Assembly (NCBI GenBank): GCA_034435675.1
Contig: DAOTWP010000165.1
Span: forward strand, 1 to 18,636
Direction of reading: 5' to 3'
DNA length: 18,636 nt
Source of the DNA: DAOTWP01 sp034435675
Lineage (GTDB): Bacteria; Chloroflexota; Anaerolineae; Aggregatilineales; Phototrophicaceae
Numbering within the stretch: the stretch's first letter is position 1; each line of letters starts with the position of its first letter. Under the pieces are notes generated by a model. That model searched no databases. It was not told where the DNA came from and saw nothing but the letters and a program-made list of their open reading frames with translations. Shown here one piece after another: positions 7,238 to 14,875 of the stretch. A program made the position numbers and the translations under genes.

Positions 7238-8404
7238 TCAGTGCCCTCCGGCAATCAGCAGGCGGTACAGGTCGAGCACCTCGTCCATTGCCGCCGCCCA
7301 GGTGCGCGTTGCTGCCGCTGCCCGCGCCGCCGCGCTCAACCGCGCGCGTTCGTCCGCGTCCAGCGCCGCCAGCCAACGCACACCGTCCACCAGCCCGTGC
7401 AGGTCGCCGGGGGTATAGCTGAAGCCGTTAACGCCGTCGTGGACGACATCCGGCACACCGCCGACTCGCGCCGCGATGACTGGCACACCGGACGCCAGCG
7501 CCTCCAGCACCACCAGCCCGAACGACTCCAGCGCAGAATTGAGCACAAAACCGTCTGCGCTGGCGAATGCCTGTGACAGTGCCGCGCCGTTCAGATAGCC
7601 GGTAAAGACCACCGGATACCCGGCAAAGTGCGCTTCCAGCGCCGCCCGCGCGGGTCCATCGCCCACCAGCGCCAGCCGTGTGCCTGGCACGCTGTCCAGC
7701 ACGGCACGCAGTTGGTCAAGCTGCTTCTCGCGCGAAAGCCGCCCCACATAGAGCAGCAGCAGCTCGTCGGGGTGTCCGGCGCTCAGCCGTTCGCGCGTCG
7801 CCGCATCACGCCAGCGGGGGTGAAAGCGCTCGGCATCCACACCGCGCCCCCACAGTTTTACCCGGCGCACCCCCACGCGCTGCATGTGATCGTAAATATG
7901 CCGCGAGGGCGCAAGGCTGTAATCCGTGCTGTTGAACAGCAGCCGTGTCATGGCGTTGGCAAAGCCCTGCAAGAAACTCAGGCGGATGCCCAGCACGCGG
8001 AAGTGCTGCGCTACCCCGGCAAAATCCAGATGGAACGAGGCGACAGTCGGCACGCCCAGCCGCCGCGCCATATGCAAGCCCACCCCGCCCATGAACACCG
8101 GGCTGATCAGGTGGATCAGGTCGGGCTGGAACGCCGCAAGCTGCTGGTAGACGCTCCGCCCCGGAAAACAGACTTTCATCTCCGGGTACAGCGGCAGCGT
8201 AAAGCCGTTCACAGGCAGCACGCGGGTGCGGGCATAAACGCCGTTCGGGTAGGCGGCGGCGCGTGCCTGCGGCGTGCCCAACTGCGGCGCGACAATCAGC
8301 GACTCGACCTGCCGCGCGGCAAGGTGTTCCAGCAAAAGCTGCACCACCGTGACAATGCCATCCACTTTGGGTAGAAATGTGTCGGTAAAGTAGGCAATCC
8401 GCAT
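7238..8404 (-). CDS. GT4-family glycosyltransferase (MgtA/SqdX-like)
   Basis: A retaining GT-B glycosyltransferase of about 388 residues. Numbered from the longest frame (GTG/ATG at 8422), the N-terminal domain opens MRIAYFTDTFLPKVDGIVTVV (7-27) with the Gly-containing loop typical of MgtA mannosyltransferases and SqdX sulfoquinovosyltransferases. The hinge segment is SLAPSRHIYDHM (169-180), followed by WGRGVDAERFHP (191-202). The nucleotide-sugar domain has LLYVGRLSREKQL (223-235) with the conserved Arg and Lys, LVGDGP (252-257) and the EX7E motif (Glu299, Glu307). I start at the ATG at 8404 because homologues begin MRIAYFTDTF and the six extra codons are unconserved. Donor and acceptor are unknown; membrane glycolipid synthesis is the family's common role. 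It follows another glycosyltransferase after about 33 nt. Confidence 0.9.
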   Translation of the reverse strand: MRIAYFTDTFLPKVDGIVTVVQLLLEHLAARQVESLIVAPQLGTPQARAAAYPNGVYARTRVLPVNGFTLPLYPEMKVCFPGRSVYQQLAAFQPDLIHLISPVFMGGVGLHMARRLGVPTVASFHLDFAGVAQHFRVLGIRLSFLQGFANAMTRLLFNSTDYSLAPSRHIYDHMQRVGVRRVKLWGRGVDAERFHPRWRDAATRERLSAGHPDELLLLYVGRLSREKQLDQLRAVLDSVPGTRLALVGDGPARAALEAHFAGYPVVFTGYLNGAALSQAFASADGFVLNSALESFGLVVLEALASGVPVIAARVGGVPDVVHDGVNGFSYTPGDLHGLVDGVRWLAALDADERARLSAAARAAAATRTWAAAMDEVLDLYRLLIAGGH

Positions 8405-8437
8405 GCGCGTTCTCGTCCGCATTGGGCGGTCAGCGGG

Positions 8438-9661
8438 TCAAATGGCTGCCAGCAGTGCCTGCTCAACCTGCGCGGCAACCGTATCCGGGTCGAAATGCGC
8501 TTCGGCATAGGCGCGGGCATTGTGTGCCTGCTGTTCGCGGGCAGCAGGGTCTGCCAGCAGGCGTTCAATCGCGCCGATCAGTCCGGCTGTGTCCTTAAAG
8601 GGCACGGTGACGCCGGAACCGCTGCGCACCAGCAAATCGGTGGTGATGCCTTCAACGGCGACAACCATTGGCGTGCCACACGCCAGCGCCTCATACGTTT
8701 TGGATTGCAGCATGCTGCGGTACAGCGGGTGATCGTGAATCGCCCAGAACGTCAGGTACGACGCATTCCAGACCAGCGGCATTTCGGCATGGTCAATCCA
8801 GCCGATCCAGCGGGCATTGGCGAGATCGCCGCCTGCCAGCCGTGCCGCGACCTGTGCGCGCTGCCCGCCTGTCCCCGCGAAGACGAAGCGTACTTCATCG
8901 GCGCGGGCGTTGAAGTGTGCCGCGACATCGAGCATCGTTTCGAAGTCAATATGCGTGCCGAATGTGCCCACAAATGTGATCAGTTTGCCGTCGCCCAGAT
9001 CATGCTGCTGGCGGAATGCCGCCGTATCCAGTCCGGGGCGGAAACGCTGCAAGTCCACCGCGTTATAAATCGTGCGGATGTGGTCACCGCGCCCGATGCG
9101 CCGTTCGATATTCGCTGTCAGCGGCGGATACAGCGTGGTGATCTGCGCCGCCCCGCGATAGGTGAGATTCACCAGCGCATAGAACAGCCGGTAAAGCGGG
9201 CTGCTTTCGCGCAGGGTGCCCACCGCCAGCAGATATTCGGGCCAGAAATCGGACACATTCAGCACGTAGGGCACGCGCAGCGCCCGGCTGAGGAACAGCC
9301 CTGCCAGCGCCGTAAAGACCGGCTGCGCTTCGATCAGCAGCACGTCGGGGCGCGGCACCCCCAGCCCGTGCAGCGCTGCCGTGAGCATAAACGAAAGCTG
9401 GCTGAGCAGGCGGCGGCTGATTTTGGGGCTGGGCGTGGCATAGAACCAAGCCCGCAAGACGAGGATGCCGTCACGGTTTTCGACCACCAGCGGTTTGCCG
9501 CGATACTGTTCGGGCACGACTCCCTGCGGATAATGCGGCAGCGTGGTCAGCACGGTAACACGATGCCCGCGCGCGTGCAGCCGCTTTGCCAGCCGGGTCA
9601 GCCGCACCGCCGCCGCGCCGGAATCGGGTTCAAAATAGGTCGAGAGCAGCAGGATATGCAT
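8438..9661 (-). CDS. GT4-family glycosyltransferase (WcaI/WbuB-like)
   Basis: The protein is 407 residues long with a GT-B fold. The N-terminal start MHILLLSTYFEPDSGAAAVR (1-20), with the Gly-rich acceptor loop, and HRVTVLTTLPHYPQG (33-47) resemble WcaI/WbuB-type surface-polysaccharide transferases. NVSDFWPEYLL (135-145) is characteristic of that subgroup. TIYNAVDLQRF (197-207) ends the linker, and FVGTFGTHIDFETMLD (230-245) opens the donor domain. The donor site has SKTYEALACGTPMV (320-333), with the Lys and Glu that contact the sugar nucleotide. The ATG at 9661 follows an AAGGA with 4-nt spacing. It sits 22 nt after rimI, so it is probably cotranscribed with tsaE-tsaB-rimI. It differs in subgroup from the following glycosyltransferase, suggesting sequential sugars rather than duplication. 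The sugar is not predictable. Confidence 0.9.
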   Translation of the reverse strand: MHILLLSTYFEPDSGAAAVRLTRLAKRLHARGHRVTVLTTLPHYPQGVVPEQYRGKPLVVENRDGILVLRAWFYATPSPKISRRLLSQLSFMLTAALHGLGVPRPDVLLIEAQPVFTALAGLFLSRALRVPYVLNVSDFWPEYLLAVGTLRESSPLYRLFYALVNLTYRGAAQITTLYPPLTANIERRIGRGDHIRTIYNAVDLQRFRPGLDTAAFRQQHDLGDGKLITFVGTFGTHIDFETMLDVAAHFNARADEVRFVFAGTGGQRAQVAARLAGGDLANARWIGWIDHAEMPLVWNASYLTFWAIHDHPLYRSMLQSKTYEALACGTPMVVAVEGITTDLLVRSGSGVTVPFKDTAGLIGAIERLLADPAAREQQAHNARAYAEAHFDPDTVAAQVEQALLAAI

Positions 9662-9683
9662 CGCGTCCTTATCCGTCGTCAGG

Positions 9684-10301
9684 TTATCTGGGGCGCGGGT
9701 TACGGGTATACAGGTCGGTGTAATCGTTTCTGCGCATCAGGTCATTGTGCGCGCGGCGGAAACGCGCCACCCGCAGTGGATCGTAGAGCGTGACCTTCAG
9801 CTCTTCGGCGTCTTCGTTGTTATCACGGTAGTAACCTGGTTTGCGGCGGTTGAAGGCAAAGTCGTATTTGTAGTAGAGGTTTTTGGCGGGCTGGTTGCTC
9901 ACACGTACCTCCAGAATCACATGCCCCGCGCCCAGATGCGCCGAACGCAGCAGCATTGCCAGCAGCAGCGCCTCACCCCAGCGATTGCCACGCTGCTGCG
10001 GATGCACCGCAATCGTGCTGATGTGCGCTTCTTCGCCCACGCTCCACAGACCGCCGTAGCCGATAATGCGATGTTCAATGTCGATGGGGTCGGTTTCGCC
10101 GCCCAGCCGCCGCCACCAGCCGCGCATGCCGCGCACAGGCACCTGGCGGCAGTCGTCCAGCACCACCATATAGCTGTAGGTGGCGTCGGTGACTTCATGG
10201 CTGTAGGAATGCGCCGACCAGGGTGTGCTGAACGACAGGCGATCAATGGCGACCACCTGCGGGACATCATCGAGCTGCATATAGCGCAGGGCGACGCTCA
10301 C
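9684..10301 (-). CDS. rimI: RimI-like ribosomal protein S18 alanine N-acetyltransferase (GNAT)
   Basis: A GNAT acetyltransferase, in this context most likely RimI, which acetylates the N-terminus of ribosomal protein S18 using acetyl-CoA. Visible are the N-terminal RYMQLDDVPQVVAIDRLSF (6-24), HISTIAVHPQQRGNRWGEAL (93-112) with the Q/R-x-x-G-x-G/A-like CoA loop, and the RimI-typical EVRVSNQPAKNLYYKYDF (131-148) followed by KPGYYRDNNEDAEEL. At 205 residues it exceeds the usual ~150. An insertion of about 25 residues lies near 52-77 (rich in Arg and Trp) and a basic tail at 172-205. The GTG start overlaps the tsaB stop (GTGA), supporting translational coupling and the tsaB-rimI pairing common in bacteria. 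Another GNAT specificity cannot be excluded. Confidence 0.88.
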   Translation of the reverse strand: MSVALRYMQLDDVPQVVAIDRLSFSTPWSAHSYSHEVTDATYSYMVVLDDCRQVPVRGMRGWWRRLGGETDPIDIEHRIIGYGGLWSVGEEAHISTIAVHPQQRGNRWGEALLLAMLLRSAHLGAGHVILEVRVSNQPAKNLYYKYDFAFNRRKPGYYRDNNEDAEELKVTLYDPLRVARFRRAHNDLMRRNDYTDLYTRNPRPR

Positions 10302-10981
10302 GGGAGGCTGTCCGTCTTGACATAAACCGGCACCACTTTCGCTGCGTTATAACGGGCAGCACCGTCTTCCGCCAGCAGGTTGAGCGCTTCTTCCGCCAGG
10401 AAGCCCGCCCGGCGCAGCCGGAACGCCGCCGGGACGATGTTCACGGGAAGCTGGCGCTCCTGCGCAGCGAGCAGCGCCTCGAAGCCCTCCGCACTGATTT
10501 CGCCGGTGAGGTAAGCAGGTCCGTCAATGCTTTCCAGCAGCGTGTCCCAGGTCATTATCTGCGGGGCATCGCCGCGCGCGCCCCAGCGTCCTTTGCGCCA
10601 GCGGTAGGTGTTGACGATGATACGCCCGCGCCCAGCCGGTACCACCGCAATCAGCCCGGCGCTGCTGTAGTACGGGGCAGCGGCGGCGAGAATATCCAGC
10701 GCGGACAGCCCGACCAGCGGCAAGCCACCCGGTGCGGCAAGTCCTTTGGCAAAGGCAACCCCGATGCGCAGCCCGGTAAAGGATCCTGGTCCGGTGCAGA
10801 CCGCCAGCACGCGCAGGTCTGCAATGCGCACGCCACAGGTATCCAGCATGCTGGCAATCAGCGGAGCCAGCGCGGTGTTGTGCTGGTTATCGGTGCGCAG
10901 CGTTTGCTCGGCGAGCAGTTCGCGCCCGCTGTGCAGTGCGGCGCTGATGTGTTGGGTAGCAGTATCTATCGCAAGCAGCAT
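10298..10981 (-). CDS. tsaB: TsaB, tRNA t6A37 biosynthesis partner of TsaD
   Basis: An ASKHA-fold, non-catalytic partner of TsaD in the complex that transfers the threonylcarbamoyl group to A37 of ANN-decoding tRNAs. It is 227 residues, the usual length. Signatures are MLLAIDTATQHISAAL at the N-terminus, TDNQHNTALAPLIASML (30-46) and the hallmark GPGSFTGLRIG (64-74) followed by GLSALD. The mid-domain segment that in many TsaB proteins reads DARRxEVY is here VVPAGRGRIIVNTYRW, a divergent version. The ATG at 10981 is 6 nt downstream of the tsaE stop, and the stop overlaps rimI by 4 nt. TsaD and TsaC are not in the window and must be encoded elsewhere for the pathway to work. Confidence 0.93.
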   Translation of the reverse strand: MLLAIDTATQHISAALHSGRELLAEQTLRTDNQHNTALAPLIASMLDTCGVRIADLRVLAVCTGPGSFTGLRIGVAFAKGLAAPGGLPLVGLSALDILAAAAPYYSSAGLIAVVPAGRGRIIVNTYRWRKGRWGARGDAPQIMTWDTLLESIDGPAYLTGEISAEGFEALLAAQERQLPVNIVPAAFRLRRAGFLAEEALNLLAEDGAARYNAAKVVPVYVKTDSLP

Positions 10982-10987
10982 ACCAGC

Positions 10988-11488
10988 CTATACTCCGAAT
11001 GCCTGCCCCCGAAAGGCGGCGACCAGTGCTTCGTAGCGCTTGCCCTGCGCCTCAAAGACCAGGTTGCGCCGGGTGGGTTCCAGCACGCGCAGTTCAATCC
11101 ACAGGCGCTGGCGCGGCAGCAGCGCCTCGATGTGTTCGGGCCATTCCATAATGACAATATTTTTGCCATCAAACAGATCATCCAGTCCGATACTTTCGGC
11201 GTCCGCCGGTCCGCGCAGGCGGTAACAATCCAGATGATACAAGCGCACGGCGTCTTTTTCGCGGGTATGTTCGTGTATCAGATTAAAGGTCGGGCTGGTC
11301 AGCGGCGCGGCAGCCCCCCAGCCACTGCCAATCCCCGCCGAAAAAACCGTCTTACCGGCACCCATATCCCCGGCAAGACAGACGACATCGCCAGGTTGCA
11401 GCAGGGTTCCCAGCCGCAGCCCCAGACGCGCGGTTTGTTCAGCGCTGTGGGTGATGATGTCCAGTTCGCCGTCGCGCAGGATAGGCAC
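10988..11488 (-). CDS. tsaE: TsaE, ATPase of the tRNA t6A37 synthesis complex
   Basis: A small P-loop ATPase required for turnover of the TsaB-TsaD complex. It has 166 residues with every family landmark: HSAEQTARLGLRLG (14-27), Walker A GDMGAGKT (40-47), SPTFNLIHEH (65-74), the HLDCYRL strand (85-91), GLDDLFDG (101-108) and VIMEWPE (112-118), the Walker B-like end. The GTG start at 11488 is supported by a GAGGT Shine-Dalgarno 5-6 nt upstream and by a TATAAT promoter about 30 nt before it. It heads the minus-strand run tsaE-tsaB-rimI-glycosyltransferases. Confidence 0.94.
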   Translation of the reverse strand: MPILRDGELDIITHSAEQTARLGLRLGTLLQPGDVVCLAGDMGAGKTVFSAGIGSGWGAAAPLTSPTFNLIHEHTREKDAVRLYHLDCYRLRGPADAESIGLDDLFDGKNIVIMEWPEHIEALLPRQRLWIELRVLEPTRRNLVFEAQGKRYEALVAAFRGQAFGV

Positions 11489-11518
11489 AGTTGACCTCGT
11501 TCAGGATGAATGCTGCTG

Positions 11519-11545
11519 ATTATACATGCCGCCTTATCATGACAA
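11519..11545 (-). promoter_or_regulatory. Promoter of the tsaE-tsaB-rimI run
   Basis: On the minus strand a perfect TATAAT (11519-11524) lies 15 bp downstream of TTGTCA (11540-11545). The predicted start of transcription, near 11512, gives a leader of roughly 24 nt before the tsaE GTG. The spacer is short for a sigma-70 promoter, so the -35 assignment is less certain than the -10. Confidence 0.6.
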
Positions 11546-11637
11546 CAGTGGCGGGCAGAAATCAAACCACCAATGGTTAGAGTTCTATACCAGTTCAATT
11601 AGGAGTGCGTTTGGGCAGCCCCAATGCACAACAAAAG

Positions 11638-11756
11638 TGTGCCATAATGCCGTAAAGAGGGTGTCATAACAAATGTTTCGGCAGTGTTGGTACAGCAGTT
11701 CCTGCCGTATTGGAACATCTGTTATGGGCACAGTCGTTGCGTCATTGTGGCATAAC
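11638..11756 (+). promoter_or_regulatory. Cluster of four TGTG-n-CATAAC motifs, candidate operator
   Basis: Within 119 bp are TGTGCCATAAT (11638-11648), GGTGTCATAAC (11660-11670), an inverted TGTGCCCATAAC (complement of 11721-11732) and TGTGGCATAAC (11746-11756). The first two cores are 22 bp apart, two helical turns. The last two face each other as an inverted repeat around 13 bp. The cluster lies between the divergent tsaE and histidine kinase genes, nearer the kinase. Binding by a regulator is inferred; the factor is unknown. I found no convincing plus-strand promoter in the rest of 11546-11867. Confidence 0.5.
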
Positions 11757-11867
11757 CCTGTGCTTCACCAGCACCTGGCAGCAGAACTTCGTGATAAAAC
11801 GCGGGTTTGCGCTTCTGGCGTCGCCGCCCGCGCCGCCGCCCGCAAATGAGTGATCTGGCACACCGGC

Positions 11868-14402
11868 ATGGGACGCAGTCACAGCATCAACCGTCAACTG
11901 GTTCTGGTCATCCTCGTCATTCTGGTCTTGACGCTGGTGCCGATTCTGCTGGTGACCCACACGGCATTTACTTCGCTGAGCATGGTCTCGGACGAAATGC
12001 AGCAGCAGCTGCGCGTCATCTACGCTGAACACAATCGTGGGCTGGCAGCAACCCTCGACATCCAATTACAGACGATTGCCACCAATACGCGCGTCTTTGG
12101 CACCATTTTCGCCCAGCAGGATGAAGATGTCGCCCGCGCGATGGGCTGGTTGCAGCGCAACTGGACGCCACAAAACAGCGGCATTGAACGCATCGGCATT
12201 CTGGCACCCGCCGCTGGCGGCTACCGCGAAATCATCGTCGAATCGCAGACCGCCGGGGTCTATAACCGCTCCAGCAGCCGCCAGTACCCAGTCCTGCCGC
12301 CGGAACTGCGCTGGCTGCAGGAAGTGCTGACTGAACACACGGTTGTCTGGCACGTGCCGCCGGACTTGCAGGCAATGCCCAGCGTGTTTGTCGCCCTGCC
12401 CTATGCTAACCGCTTTGGCGAACCCATCGGTGTGATCTGGGCGGAAGTGCCGCTGGAATCCATTCATCAGATTTCGCAGCAGTGGATGCAGACTTCACGC
12501 GGAATCAGCGGCTACAACATTCTGATGACCGGCAGCAGCGCGGTGTTGAGCGCGTTTTATGTCGGCGGGGATACCGCGACAGACGCGCCGGAACTGCTTG
12601 ACGCCGAGCATATGTCCAATGCGCCAATGCCTGTGCGCGCCCTGATGACCCCCGGCACAGGCAGCTTGGCAGCCAGCAGCGCCCGTGTCCCGCAGCATCC
12701 CGCTAACGTGGCAATTTATACGCAGGAGGCATGGCTGCCCAGCACTGGCTGGCGGCTGGTCAGCATTTCGACAGAGAATTTGCTGCCGCAGGAACCCAGC
12801 AGCAATCTGACGCTGTTGGCGCTGGGCTTTCTGGGCAGTATCGCCGTGCTGGTCGGGTTTGTCTACTGGTTTGTGACCACACGCATTTCGCGCCCGCTGC
12901 TGACGCTGAACCGCGCCGCGCAGGAAATCGGCGCGGGGGATATGCGCTACCAGATTGATTTTCAGGATCGGCGCGACGAAATCGGGCGGCTGGCGCAGTC
13001 GCTCGAAGACATGAAAACCAACCTGTCCCATTCCTATGAACAGCTTGCGCGCTGGAGCCGCAAGCTCGAAAAACGGGTGGCAGAACGCACCCAGGCGCTG
13101 GAAAAGGCAGAGCGCGAGGCGCAGGAGGTGGCGTCCGACCTGCGCGCATTGTATGACGAGTCGCTGGTGGTGGTCAGCGAGTATCGCTTGCAGCCGCTGC
13201 TGGTCAAGTTCACACAAAGGCTCGAAACGCTGCTGAATGCCAGCTACTGTGGTATCTGGATGGTCAACGAACACAAACACACGCTCAAGCACATCGCCCG
13301 CGATGGCATGCAGGTGGACTGGGTGCTGGATATTGGCGAAGGCATTGTCGGCAAGGTGGTGCAGTCACGCCAGTCGATTATGGTGGACAACTACCCCAAT
13401 TGGAAAGACCGCGTCTCGCGCCCCGTCCCGCAGGAGATTCACCGGCTGGTCTGTGTGCCGCTGATGGTTTCCGGCAGACCGATCGGCGCGGTGGAAGCTG
13501 CCCGCCCGGAAGATGCCGCGCCGTTCAGCGAACGCGACCTGCGGCTGATGACCGTGTTTGCCAACCTTGTGTCGCCCGCCATGCACAATGCGCAGTTGTA
13601 TGTGCAGCTTGACGATCTGCGCCGCGAGGCAGAACGTGCCAACCAGGTGAAGACACGCTTCCTCGCCAGCGTGACGCACGAACTGCGCACGCCGCTGAAT
13701 CTGGTCATCAACAACATGGACTTCATGCGCGTGGGGGCATTTGGCGATGTCAACGATGATCAGGTCAACCGCTTGGACCAGACGATCCGCAGCGCCGAAC
13801 ACCTGCTGTATCTGATCAACGACCTGCTGGACGCCAGCAAGATCGAAGCGGGCGAGATGCGCCTGTTTATCCAGCCCAACGACCTCTACCCGGTAATCGA
13901 GGACTCGCTGGCGTCTGCGCTGGCAGAGCTGGACCGGATGGGCAAAGGCGCGGTGCTGGCGCTGACGGCAGAATACCCCGAAGAACTGCCCGCCGTCCCG
14001 ATGGACGCCCGCCGCATCCGCCAGGTGCTGATCAACCTGCTGAGCAACGCGGTCAAGTTCACCGAGGCGGGCGAGGTGCGCCTGGAAGTAACCGTGCATG
14101 AAGGCTATGTACGCTTTGTCGTCAGCGATACCGGGCTGGGCATTTCCACCGAGGATCAGGCGAAGCTGTTCGACGTCTTTACCCGCGCGGGCAGAGGCAA
14201 GGAAATGGGCATTGACGGCACCGGGCTGGGGCTGCCGATCTCCAAGTTCCTCGTTGAAGCGCACGGCGGGGTGCTGTCCGTTGCCTCGGAAGTGAATGTC
14301 GGCAGCACGTTCACGTTTACGCTGCCGCTGAGAGCTTTGCCGCAGGTCAAGTCCCCCACCGATACCCAGATCATGCCAGTGCTGATCCCGAATGCCGGGT
14401 AA
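11868..14402 (+). CDS. Sensor histidine kinase: extracytoplasmic sensor-HAMP-GAF-HisKA-HATPase
   Basis: A membrane sensor kinase of 844 residues from the ATG at 11868; positions below count six codons more, from the GTG at 11850. TM1 is 17-37, and an extracytoplasmic Cache-like sensor spans about 40-315. TM2 is 320-343, HAMP about 344-396 (ISRPLLTLNRAAQEIGAGD), a coiled coil 397-430, and GAF about 435-583. The HisKA box SVTHELRTPLNLVI has phospho-acceptor His610. HATPase motifs are the N box INLLSNAVKFT (728-738), G1 DTGLGIS (760-766) and G2 GTGLGLPIS (790-798). There is no receiver or Hpt domain and no response regulator nearby, so it is an orphan kinase. Neither start has a Shine-Dalgarno; the ATG leaves a short basic N-terminus before TM1. 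Signal unknown. Confidence 0.93.
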   Translation: MGRSHSINRQLVLVILVILVLTLVPILLVTHTAFTSLSMVSDEMQQQLRVIYAEHNRGLAATLDIQLQTIATNTRVFGTIFAQQDEDVARAMGWLQRNWTPQNSGIERIGILAPAAGGYREIIVESQTAGVYNRSSSRQYPVLPPELRWLQEVLTEHTVVWHVPPDLQAMPSVFVALPYANRFGEPIGVIWAEVPLESIHQISQQWMQTSRGISGYNILMTGSSAVLSAFYVGGDTATDAPELLDAEHMSNAPMPVRALMTPGTGSLAASSARVPQHPANVAIYTQEAWLPSTGWRLVSISTENLLPQEPSSNLTLLALGFLGSIAVLVGFVYWFVTTRISRPLLTLNRAAQEIGAGDMRYQIDFQDRRDEIGRLAQSLEDMKTNLSHSYEQLARWSRKLEKRVAERTQALEKAEREAQEVASDLRALYDESLVVVSEYRLQPLLVKFTQRLETLLNASYCGIWMVNEHKHTLKHIARDGMQVDWVLDIGEGIVGKVVQSRQSIMVDNYPNWKDRVSRPVPQEIHRLVCVPLMVSGRPIGAVEAARPEDAAPFSERDLRLMTVFANLVSPAMHNAQLYVQLDDLRREAERANQVKTRFLASVTHELRTPLNLVINNMDFMRVGAFGDVNDDQVNRLDQTIRSAEHLLYLINDLLDASKIEAGEMRLFIQPNDLYPVIEDSLASALAELDRMGKGAVLALTAEYPEELPAVPMDARRIRQVLINLLSNAVKFTEAGEVRLEVTVHEGYVRFVVSDTGLGISTEDQAKLFDVFTRAGRGKEMGIDGTGLGLPISKFLVEAHGGVLSVASEVNVGSTFTFTLPLRALPQVKSPTDTQIMPVLIPNAG

Positions 14403-14443
14403 GTGGCGCATTACAACCACAGGAATCTCGCGGGATTGTTTTC

Positions 14444-14474
14444 TGTAGGGGCGGGTCTAAGATCCGCCCCTACA
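14444..14474. repeat. GC-rich palindromic repeat, copy 1
   Basis: A 31-bp hairpin: TGTAGGGGCGGGTC, loop TAA, then GATCCGCCCCTACA, with 14 paired positions including one G-T. It lies 41 bp after the histidine kinase stop and is followed by an AT-rich run, so it may also act as a terminator. The same sequence recurs near 16101, which marks it as a dispersed REP-like repeat rather than a private terminator. Confidence 0.8.
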
Positions 14475-14504
14475 TCCGATATTTTCAATTTGCTTGTACT
14501 GTCT

Positions 14505-14659
14505 ATCCGTAAACCCACCCGGACAAGGGGATTATGCAATTCAAGAATTTAATCGAATAACGTTTTTCGCAAGGTTGAAGCATGCTTCAACCCTACCGGT
14601 AACCTGATTATTTTCTCAAAGAGCATAATCCCCTTGTTCAGGAAGATCGGTTTACGGAT
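14505..14659. repeat. 155-bp MITE-like element with imperfect terminal inverted repeats
   Basis: The left end (14505-14537) contains ATCCGTAAACC and ACAAGGGGATTATGC. The right end (14623-14659) contains GCATAATCCCCTTGT and GGTTTACGGAT, exact inverted copies of both blocks separated by a variable 7-11 nt. The interior of about 85 bp is AT-rich compared with the surrounding genes and has no credible coding sequence. TACTG occurs on both flanks (14497-14501 and 14666-14670) and could be a target duplication, though it does not abut the arms. No transposase is present, so this would be a non-autonomous element or a large structured repeat. Confidence 0.75.
14573..14592. repeat. Perfect 20-bp palindrome nested in the 155-bp element
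   Basis: GGTTGAAGCATGCTTCAACC is its own reverse complement. It sits off-centre inside the inverted-repeat element and is followed by CTACC. It could be a separate small palindromic repeat inserted into the larger element, or a dimeric protein-binding site. Confidence 0.75.
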
Positions 14660-14695
14660 CGGTTCTACTGGATAAACCAATTGGAAAACGTCTGA

Positions 14696-14722
14696 TGTAG
14701 GGGGCAATCTCCGTGCTGCCCC
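14696..14722. repeat. Third, divergent GC palindrome
   Basis: TGTAGGGGGCA is followed by a 10-nt loop and TGCCCC; GGGGCA (14701-14706) pairs with TGCCCC (14717-14722). The shared TGTAGGGG beginning suggests kinship to the 14444 repeat, but the inner sequence differs. It lies 36 bp beyond the end of the 155-bp element. Confidence 0.5.
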
Positions 14723-14869
14723 GCGCCGGCAGCGTAGCACAATGGCGCGTTCCTACGAGTAAGCGTCGTCCATTCATGCCGATACCAGGGTTCCTCCCCG
14801 ATTCTCATACGCTCCTCAGACTATGCCCCAATAATTAGGGGGCTGGCGGCAAACCTGCCCAGTACGCGC

Positions 14870-14875
14870 TATAAT
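14870..14875 (+). promoter_or_regulatory. TATAAT -10 box of the SPFH gene
   Basis: A perfect TATAAT stands 126 bp before the SPFH start, giving a leader of about 120 nt. No good -35 is found at 17 bp, so an activator or alternative recognition may be needed. The leader ends in a strong AAGGAG Shine-Dalgarno (14988-14993) 8 nt before the ATG. GGTGCTTGCGACACC near its 5' end could form a small hairpin. I see nothing recognisable in 14723-14869. Confidence 0.55.

Noticed and set aside
8495..9793. 432-codon plus-strand frame opposite the WcaI-like glycosyltransferase
   Set aside because: Compositionally odd (His/Gln/Arg-rich), no motif, and fully opposite genes with clear conserved motifs.
13365..14420. 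351-codon minus-strand frame opposite the kinase domains
   Set aside because: Antisense shadow; the plus strand encodes intact HisKA and HATPase motifs.
14549..14740. 63-codon minus-strand frame in the repeat-rich gap
   Set aside because: It runs through the inverted-repeat element and a palindrome, so its sequence is explained by the repeats; no Shine-Dalgarno or domain.
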